NCBI RefSeq assembly: GCF_016097555.1
Contig: NC_054713.1
Location: forward strand, 6,500,047-6,564,046
Source of the DNA: Gigantopelta aegis
Taxonomy: Eukaryota; Mollusca; Gastropoda; Neomphalida; Peltospiridae
Reading direction: 5' to 3'
DNA length: 64,000 nucleotides
The first letter of the stretch is position 1, and every line of letters starts with the position of its first letter. The notes under the pieces are model-generated. The model was given only the letters and a program-made list of their open reading frames with translations. It was not told the origin of the DNA and ran no database searches. This document shows, one piece after another, positions 48,549 through 57,800 of the stretch. The position numbers were made by a program, and so were the translations under genes.

Positions 48549-48795
48549 CAAAGTTTGTTTTGTTTAACGACACCACTAGATCACATTGATTTTTTTATCA
48601 TCAGCTATTGGATGTCAAACATTTGGTAATTCTGACATTTTTTCATTAGAAGCGAGGGATCTTTTATATGCACCATCCCATAAACAGGATAGCACATGTC
48701 CCAGCCTTTGATATACCAGTCGTGGTGCACTGGCTGGAAGGAGAAATAGCCCAAGGGGCCCACCGACAGGGATCGATCCCACACCGACCCTGATA
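48549..48795 (-). mobile_element. SINE-A copy, head clipped
   Basis: Tail in reverse at 48552, body, and B-box region GGGATCGATCCCACACC at 48775; the A-box part is missing. Confidence 0.88.
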
Positions 48796-49204
48796 ACCGC
48801 TTCATGTGCTATTTACTACCGGAAAACAAGGGCGGATTCAAGGGATATGATCTGTATACCCTTTAAAACATTTAAATATCCATTTCATAGAGTTGGTCCG
48901 TGTCCCTCTTAAATGTTTCATGTGTCTGCCCTTGGAAAATATATCTTTATTAAGAACAGGCGAGAAGAAGAATGCCATCGTCTTAAAACGCATGTAAACT
49001 TAAAATTGTGTATGGAGAATTTATTGAAAGGTAGATAACTATACCACAACATATTTAGACCAGTAAGAGTTACCTCCAATTTGGAGCATCTTGCAAACGT
49101 TAGAACTGCAAATACACAATTGGACAGTTTGACATTTATGTTACACACAAATGAAATCAAACCCCAACTAATTTACATCCATTCCATCATCTAAACTGGA
49201 GGGC
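48796..49204. other. Noncoding, nothing recognised
   Basis: No exon or transposon end seen. Confidence 0.45.
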
Positions 49205-49375
49205 ATAAGGCTGGTACGTACAGGGTTCGTAGCCCAATACCAGTTCCAAAGCGAGTTTTAACGACTCAATGGGTGTAACGCTTTTCTCTCACTAACCACT
49301 AACCCAGCTCTGATATCTGAGGTGTGTGCCCAAGACAGCGTGGATATAAGCAAGAACAAAAGTAAATTGAAATGA
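49205..49375 (+). mobile_element. SINE-D copy, internally deleted
   Basis: AAGGCTGGTACGTACAGGGT, GCGAGTTTTAACGACTCAAT, TGAGGTGTGTGCCCAAGACA and TGGATATAAGCAAGAAC. Confidence 0.78.
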
Positions 49376-49449
49376 AAATGATTATAGATTTTTTAATAAT
49401 CGATCATCACATTTCATTGATAGTACTTAAAAGTGTGTGGGGTTTTTTT

Positions 49450-49752
49450 TTTTTGTTAACACAACTCTCTTGAGCACATTGATTATTAATCATCGTCTAA
49501 TATATGTGAAACATTTGGTAATTTTGACATAGTCTTAGAGAGGAAACCTGCAATTTTTTTTCATTAGTAGCAAGGGATCTTTTATATGCAGCACCATCCC
49601 TTAGATAGGATAACACATACCACAACCTTTGATATACTAATCATGGTGCACTGTCTGAATGAGTAATGGCTCAATGAGCCACCAATGAGGATCGATCCTA
49701 GACCGACCCCACATCAGGTGGACGCTTTACCACTGGGCTACGTCCCACCCGC
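49450..49752 (-). mobile_element. SINE-A copy, full length
   Basis: Tail in reverse at 49455, head CCACTGGGCTACGTCCCACC at 49729-49748. Confidence 0.88.
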
Positions 49753-50269
49753 CTTGAAAGAGTGAAACCGAACCCTTTTCGATTATAATCGATCAGTGAA
49801 GATCAGAATTAAGAACACACATAAACAAACCAACATTAAAATTAAAACAAAGAACTACAAAATGAACTTTAATTACCAATATCATAAATATACAATTAAT
49901 GAATCATGCATTATAGCTTTATTATTGTTGTACATTGTAAAACAATGATTCAAGGCATCACAACCATGACATCCAATGATCTAGGGAAATAAAAGTTTTT
50001 AAAAATAATAACAAGCAATCTGAGAGTACTGCTAAAGCAAAACATGTCCCCTACCAGACCCCAACAAACTGGACTGGATTGGATTGGATTGGATAACATA
50101 TTAGTGTGCCTATATCCAATTAAGGTTCAAGCATGTCTCTCCCAGGCACAATTTCTGACTTCGCCAGTGACTGGGTCTGGGACAGAAGTGGGTGTGGTTG
50201 AAAATGTGCAGAATTTTGGAAATACAAATTAGTTAAAAAGTTGATAATTTTTTTTTTAAATAAACCCAA
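49753..50269. other. Noncoding with short GGATT repeat
   Basis: (GGATT)4 near 50072-50095, then a SINE-D tail remnant (CTATATCCAATTAAGGTTCA) at 50110. Confidence 0.5.
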
Positions 50270-50480
50270 CAAATTGATTTTATGTCCTAAGTTCAAGGGC
50301 CATAACTCTGTGAAAAATGGGTAAATCGCCATTTAACTATTTTAAGTCAAAATCTCAAAGTATTATGAAAAAATAACATCCGGAAAACTATATGTGGGAC
50401 AGACAGATAGACAGAAGGATGGAGATGAAACCTATAGTCCCCTCAGGTTGGACTGGTAGGAACTAATAATTACTTGTGGA
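50270..50480. repeat. Dispersed repeat with AAGGGCCATAACTC
   Basis: GTCCTAAGTTCAAGGGCCAT and AACTCTGTGAAAAATGGG, later GATGGAGATGAAACCTATAG. Related monomers occur at 56545-56850. I recall this word as very frequent in molluscan DNA, but I cannot name the family. Confidence 0.65.
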
Positions 50481-50589
50481 AGTGAAAAAAAGAAAGAATT
50501 GTATATAATAAAAAAACCCAGAATGATTTACTTGGTACTATAGATACACATATCAGGTCAGAATATTTGTTATAATTTTTAAAATTAAT

Positions 50590-50665
50590 TTCACATCAAT
50601 TCATTTATATCCAATTAAGGTTCAAGCACACTTTCCTGGGCACAAACCTCAGCTATCCAAGAGGG
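50590..50665 (-). mobile_element. SINE-D tail fragment
   Basis: TTATATCCAATTAAGGTTCA and CACTTTCCTGGGCAC in reverse. Confidence 0.65.
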
Positions 50666-50739
50666 AGCAGTTGCCAGCAATTCGGGCACAACTCCGATGA
50701 GGGGTGCACACCCCTCCCAAGCTTGTAAATTCCCCCCAA

Positions 50740-50744
50740 TTTTT

Positions 50745-50775
<31 letters not shown>

Positions 50776-50806
50776 GGGGGTGGGGGGGGGGGGGGGGGGG
50801 GGGGGA
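50740..50806. repeat. T-run plus poly-G tract
   Basis: T14-16 followed by about 50 G with a single T. Confidence 0.92.
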
Positions 50807-51384
50807 AGGAGGGTGTCAATGACAATGTGGTTTGGTTCCAGTTATGATGTCGCGTTACATCAATATGAAAACGACCAGACAGCCCTTAACATTAACGTCA
50901 TATGAGAGAAATGGGACACTACTGTTACGATTAAATAACAGTATTTGGTATATGCACATCAATTCACTTTGATGTACTTTCAACGACTGCTGTGTCAAAT
51001 ATCAACATCTGAAGTCTACTACCTGTTCAAAGTACATCAATGTGGATTCGGGAAATTGATACTGGTGTGTGGAGATCAAAAGTGGGTTCGATTTCTATGA
51101 CTCAATGACAATGTTTACTTTTGAGTGCATTATGTGTTCAAAGTACAAGACTACGGAGTAGTAACAATGTTAAACACCTTCCTAAACAATGCAGTTAATA
51201 TGTACTGCAATTTGTAAAATGAAGCCAGCATTAAAGTTACACTAGCTGACGAAGAAGTTTCAGTGCTTATGATCTGAAAATTTGAGGATGAGCAAGAAAC
51301 TGCTCTGCTGAACTTATGTAGAAGAGCAATTGCTCCCAGTGTAACAATTCAAAGTAATTAGCTCGCGTCAAACCATAAGGACTG
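50807..51384. other. Noncoding, nothing recognised
   Basis: Contains two related phrases with AAGTACATCAATG (50970 and 51030). No exon supported. Confidence 0.45.
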
Positions 51385-51635
51385 AAGTTTGTTTGTTTTG
51401 TTTAATGGCCTTACACTTACAAATAAAAGTTAAAGTTAAAGTACTAGAGCACATATACAAATTCATCATCGGCTATTGGATGTCAGACACTTGGTACTTC
51501 CGACACGTAGTCATCAGAGGAAACCTGCTACATTTTTTCTAATGCAGCAAGGGATCTTTTATATACACTTTCCTACAGACAGGAAAGCACATACCACGGC
51601 CTTTGACCAGTTGTGATGCACTGGTTGGAAATAGA
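51385..51635 (-). mobile_element. SINE-E copy, head-truncated
   Basis: A-type tail in reverse with an AAAGTTAAAGTTAAAG insertion near 51430, CATCAGAGGAAACCTGCTAC, to TGCACTGGTTGGAAATAG. It lies about 190 bp beyond the CENPS stop codon. Confidence 0.82.
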
Positions 51636-51828
51636 ACACTAGCCGATGAAATACCATCAGTTTATCTTGATCTAAAAGCACCTGAATATGTCAACAAAAA
51701 CCTCCATAACAATGAGATTTCTGATGGTAAAATAAATTACATTCATCTGTTGGTGAGGTCTATTATCAGGGAACACACCCTTTGCAAAAAGTGCAAAATC
51801 ACATCTTTCAGTCTCCATGGAAACCTGT

Positions 51829-54800
51829 TCAGTCTGGCACAATAGAGTCAGCATCAGTTTCTATGGTTACATCTGTTGATGTTTTTGATACATTCTTTTT
51901 AGGTTTCCGTACCTTTTTCTTCGGTTCATCTTTTTTCACTTTCTCCTCGTACATATTGGAGATGTGTTGTAACTAGAAAAAAATGAAGAAAACAAGAAAA
52001 AATTAAACATTTTGAGTAAAAATTATTACCGTAATTTGATAAAAGGCATCAAAAAATCTGCATAGGCTAGAGACCAAGGCGACCAGGGTGAAATGATTTT
52101 GTCTGACAAAACTTGATAGGAAGTTGCCTTCGTGCTTCTCTTTTGAAGAGCACATTGCAGGGATGTGAGAGTGGGTGGAACAGAAAAGCTTACTGCTCAC
52201 CTTCTTTCTTCCCAAGTCGAATAAAGGATTTCAAATAGCATATTCTGGATTGGACAAAACTGGCTAATTGCAGCAAAGCTGACAAAATCTAGCCACGGGA
52301 ATGTAATACGCACTAATACTACTTGCGATCGCGTGATACAACTTTCGTTTTTGCTTTTTTTTGTTTTTTAAGATGAAATGGAAAAGCACATTTATGCGTT
52401 TCCACGTAGCTCTCACATTCCTGACTTTGATTAATTAATCATAATTTGTCTTGGTGCCTTTCCAATTTACCTTGCTGACCTAATTTCTGTTATGAAACCA
52501 AAGGTAACACTTACTGTAACCCATAAAAATTAAACTTCAACCCCTGCATGTTAGACCCCAAATAGCCATAGCTCAATGAAGGCTCAATGAAGGCTGAAAT
52601 ACTATTAAAGCAGAGTTCGACAAATCCGCTAGCCCGACGCCCGTGGCTAGTGGTTTTTAAGTTCGGGCTAGTGAGAAACGCAAAACCACTAGCCCCTGTG
52701 GGCTAGTGGTTTCCCCCCTCCTCTCGTCATCGCTCGATCGTGGGTTTTTTTCTTTCTTTCTTTCTTTTTCTCTCGGCTGAAATTTCGTTTAATAAATTTG
52801 ATTGTGACGTTTGTCATCGAATAATATCAACAACGCAATGAGTATATAATAATAATCCACTTGAGCTAGGCCTGCAAACTGCAGTAACATGCTATCTCTA
52901 CATCGTCACAGTTACAGCATGCATTGTTTACCTTTCCCTTTCAAGTTTCTGGCACAGGAAATAAAGTCTAATGACATGCGTGTTTTGATTGGTTAGACAC
53001 GTCACGTGGTCGTTAATCTCGCACATGTTTTAGGCTAAGAACTTGGAAATCACCAATCGCGACGACAGGTTAATCTCAATCAAGTAAACCCCAGCCATGC
53101 TTTGAATTTCAGTGTTTGTTTTATTCTAATTTAACACTTCGCTAACATGTGGTTATCGGCAATCAGGAAAACAATTTACTTTAATGGTAACCGCATATGC
53201 AATGACTCGGCTTGGCCTATTACGTGTATCAGTTTGGATAATACGTCACAGCTGCCGATACAAGATAATACCTTTTTTGTTCATCAATTAACAACGGATT
53301 AGATGTCGCCGTTATATTCTTTTGATATCGGTCTGACACGGAATAATGCCCTGTATTTGGCATCACCGTTCCTGGCGACATAAATAGTAGGCCCTAAATA
53401 TATAACCAACTACCAAATACACAGAACCATCTATTACCGTGTGTCACACTGTCATACCATCATTTAAATTTAATTATTTTGATAGTGTTTTTAGATACCA
53501 ACCAAGAGTTTGCTCAATTATTTTTCCCCGGGGGGAGGGTAAAAACAAAAACGGGACAATGACGATGGATCACACTTGACAAAAGACAAAACGTACGACA
53601 CGACAAAAAACTGAAAGTTACAACATGATTTAAGTGTTTGTTTTATTTTACTGTTATACTCGTAAATGTGTAATGTTACAAAAATTATATAAAAATCCAG
53701 TTATAATTGATCAGGAATTTGGGCTAGTGCTTTATCTTGGTGGGCTAGTGGTTTTCACAAACCCACTAGCCCTGTGGCTAGTGACTTTTCAAAATATTTG
53801 TCATACTCTGATTAAAGAAAAACATGAATTTATTGACATTAGAATTATTGTTACATCCTAAATCCAGCAACTATAATGTAACGACTGCTGTCTAGACTAT
53901 TTCATTACATTAAAAGTAAGTTACCTTAGTAAAAACTAATTTATTATGAAAAGGTAAAAAATTAAAAGTAATAAAATATTACCAAATTTGGAGCCTTTCT
54001 AACCAACATCTTAACATCGTCTGGGTTGACTGTTGTCCTTTTAGCGTGTCTGAAAGTAAAGTAAAATAAATTATGTATATGCAGGCCTTCCGATTTCAGG
54101 GAAACAAATGTTTCCAGTACTGTGTTGGTAACATCACAGAACCGAAATTTCATTTCCCATGATTATTATATTGTGTACAACTGACTATTTCAACGAAAAT
54201 AACATATACATTTTATATAATTATTTTTTGAAAACAGTTTCCAGTGGGTTCCCATAATCACAAGGCACGGAACCGAAAAAGTGTTTTCCATTAAATTTGA
54301 AATCCTATGGCCTGTATATATAATAAAACAGATATTCACACCTTACAAGATAAACTCACATATATAGAGATTATTATATGAGCTTGTGTGTCGTACTGAT
54401 TTTACGAAACGAGTGTCAGTATTTTTGTATTACCCGAGTGAGAGCAAGGGTAATACATGAATCCTGACACAAGTTTCGTAAAATCAGTATGATTTATATG
54501 CGAGTGTAATAATTTCTTTATTATCCATATTATCCAAAATATTATTTTCATGAATAACAAGCTAGGACCATGTCAAAACCTTTCAAGCATAACTAAACAG
54601 AGATGAAGAAACAACATTATTTCCCCGAAATGATGTCATTTTGACAAGCATTTACACTGGGGAAGCTGCATTAAGTTATGACGTCACTTCACAAAATTAC
54701 GTCATTCGTTGTGACAGTGAAATCATTGTGACACACGTGGGTCATACTTCCCTGAATATCTTGAACTACGTGGATAATAAATATTTTTATTATCAACGTC

Positions 54801-57800
54801 ACCATGACTGCTTGTACATTGTACCTCATATCCCTATAAACTCACCAGCAGATCCAGAATATTTTTTGGAGGGAGACTAAGTGAAAAAGGGCAGAAGTAC
54901 CAACCCGTGAAAAGGGCAACCCAATGAAATGTAGCTTTTTTAAAAGCTAGAAAAAGGGGCAATTGAATATATACAGTTTTATTCTATAACTGCCATTTCT
55001 ACTGACAGAATATGATGACAGATAAAGCAGATTGACTTTTGACGTCACTCATGTGACATCACACACATAGCTACATCCCCAAAAAAATCATTTGACCTCT
55101 AGGTCACCTCGTACAATGTGGCTGAAATAACAGAAATAATACCATTTCCTATTAATTTTTATGGTCTGCAGGATAAAGCTAATAACTAGTTAATGACGTC
55201 AGATATCTGCTTTATCCTGTTCAGGCCAAATGAGAAATTCCACCCGACAGAGCCATGCAGAATATCCCATGCTTACCTTCACAGGATAAACCTGCTACAT
55301 GTCAACCATATGATAATTCTAACTTGTAAGTAGTCATCAGAATTAAAGTTTGTTTTGTTTAACAACACCACTAGAGCATACTGGTTTATTAGTCATCGGC
55401 TATTGGGTTTTAAACATTTGGTAATTAATTAAAACAGTCATCAGAGGAAACCCTAATGCAGCAAGGGATCTTTTATATACACTTTTCTACAGACAGGAAA
55501 GCAAATACCATGGCCTTTGACCAGTTCTGGTGCACTGGTTGGAACAAGAAACAAACAATCAGCTGAATGGATCCACTGAGGTCAGTGCTTCTGCCAGAAA
55601 GAAATTTTTGGGTATGGCAGGTGGTTCGACAATGCGATGCAAGTACCTCAAGCAAGCACTCAACTGACTGAGCTAACTCCCACCCTCATTATGTACATGA
55701 AATCCTGAGGACTTACTTGGCGAACAATGACCAGTTCCTGTACACTGATTGAAACGAGAGAAAAAACATTCAGCTGAATGGATTCACTGAGGTGGTTCGA
55801 CAATGCGATGCAAGTACATCAAGCGAGCACTCAACCGACTGAGCTAAATCCTTCCCTCTTTATGTACATGAAATCCTGAGGACTTACTTGGCGAACAGTT
55901 CGAGATCTTGAGAAAAGCTCTCACATTGTCTCCACGTCGTCTCTGAGAGTGCCGCTATCAACTGCTTGTTGATTGTGACGTCCAGATCCGCTTCAACGTC
56001 CCGACAGATCTGTAACACTGTGTAATGGACAGCAGCTTTCAGTCTCTGGAAAAAGAAAAAGAAACATTCTGAAAGTGCTGATAAAGCAGTGTATATATAC
56101 TCTTCAATAAAGGAAGGGGAACTCTAATAAGAATTTACAATTGCCAAAATTGTAAGGTATATTGGGACGATTGGGGTCAAAAGTGAAATTTGAAAGTTGA
56201 CGTTTTTCATCAGTAAATCGCAAATTCAAACAACAAAAATGACTAAAAACAAAACAATAACAACTGTATGATCACCAGAATGAAAAATGTTCCAGTGATT
56301 AATGGACCTTCCTGGAAATTGTCAAAATCGAGAATGACACCCAACGCATGTGTACGGGGCAACTGCATGATGCATGTGCAAACTATGGAATGTGTTTCGG
56401 TGTGTTGATAAACTGACCTTTTAAAACATTCTTTACTAGGATGTCTGTGGTCTAATAGTTGATATTAATATTTCAGGTTCCCTTACTTTTTTTGAAGAGT
56501 ATATATACATGTCTTCCCTACCAGCCCCAACTAATTTTTGTATCTGCCAAGTTCAAGGGAAATAACAAAATTTCAGCTCAAATTCGTGAGGCATAGCAAC
56601 AACAAAAATGTTTTCCTAAATTCAAGGGCCATAACTATATGCCAAACTTGGGTAGATCGCCATGAAAGTCGAACTTGATCTGTAACAAGCTTGACACAAA
56701 AGTTCTGTTATATATAGTTTAGTATCTTCAGGCAAAAGTGCAAGAAAAAATAAGTCCAGAATCTTTTATTTCACATAGCCTAAGTTCAAGGGCCATAACT
56801 CTGACAAAAATGGGTAAATTGCAGTGAAAGTCAAACTTCACCTGTAACAGTAGACACCCGCTACATTTTTCATTAGTAGAAAGGGATCATTTATAATGCA
56901 TCATCCCACACACAGGATAACACCTACCACAGCTTTTGATATGGTCATCAGTGTTCGAGATTAAAATTGTTGGGTAGTATCCCAGTTGGATACCAACATT
57001 TTCAAATCTGGTATCCCACCTGAGAATTTAGTATCCCACTTAAATGAAATTCATAAATAACATTGTAACAAACTTGGACGACACTGTTACTTGACTTCAC
57101 CAGTAAATGACAACGTTCATTGTTTCAGTGAAAAATAAAAACATAGGATTAAAAAACAAACCAAAATAAACAATATTATATGGTATCCCGGTGGGATACT
57201 GGGTTATTGAAGTCTGGTATCCAAAATTAAATTCTGGTATCCCCGGGATATCGGGATACCGTTAATCTCGAACACTGGTCATGGTGCACTGGCTAGAACA
57301 AGACATAGCCCAATGGACTACCGACAGGGATCGTTCTTAGACCGACCGCGCGTCAGTCTCAGGTGAGCGTTCGGGGCGAGTTCTACCCGTACCCTCCTTT
57401 CAATCAATGGTTAGTTAGGGTTAATTTTACAGTTAGTCTTTAGCGCTTTTGATATATAGAGGGGTACGATCAAAATCTTTCCAAGGTTTGTCATTTAGGC
57501 CATGAGAATGAAAGTTATAGATTTGCGTCCACCGCCCACATGCCGTGAAAGGTATCGCTGAAATTTTTTATTATTTATAAAAAAAATCATTATTTGCACA
57601 AAAAAGGCACTTAATGATCATTACACAAATTCAAGTTCCAAATCATCAATAGTGGTAATGTCTACGAGGTCCTTCGCGCCAAAACTGCCATCTCCGTCAT
57701 AAATTCTGAAGTGTAGCCCAGTAGACTTAGTCAGGCTGATGGAGCCTAGCGATCTCGCCCTGGCGAAGTCACCCCGGGCGAGTTCGCCAGGACTTATTTT

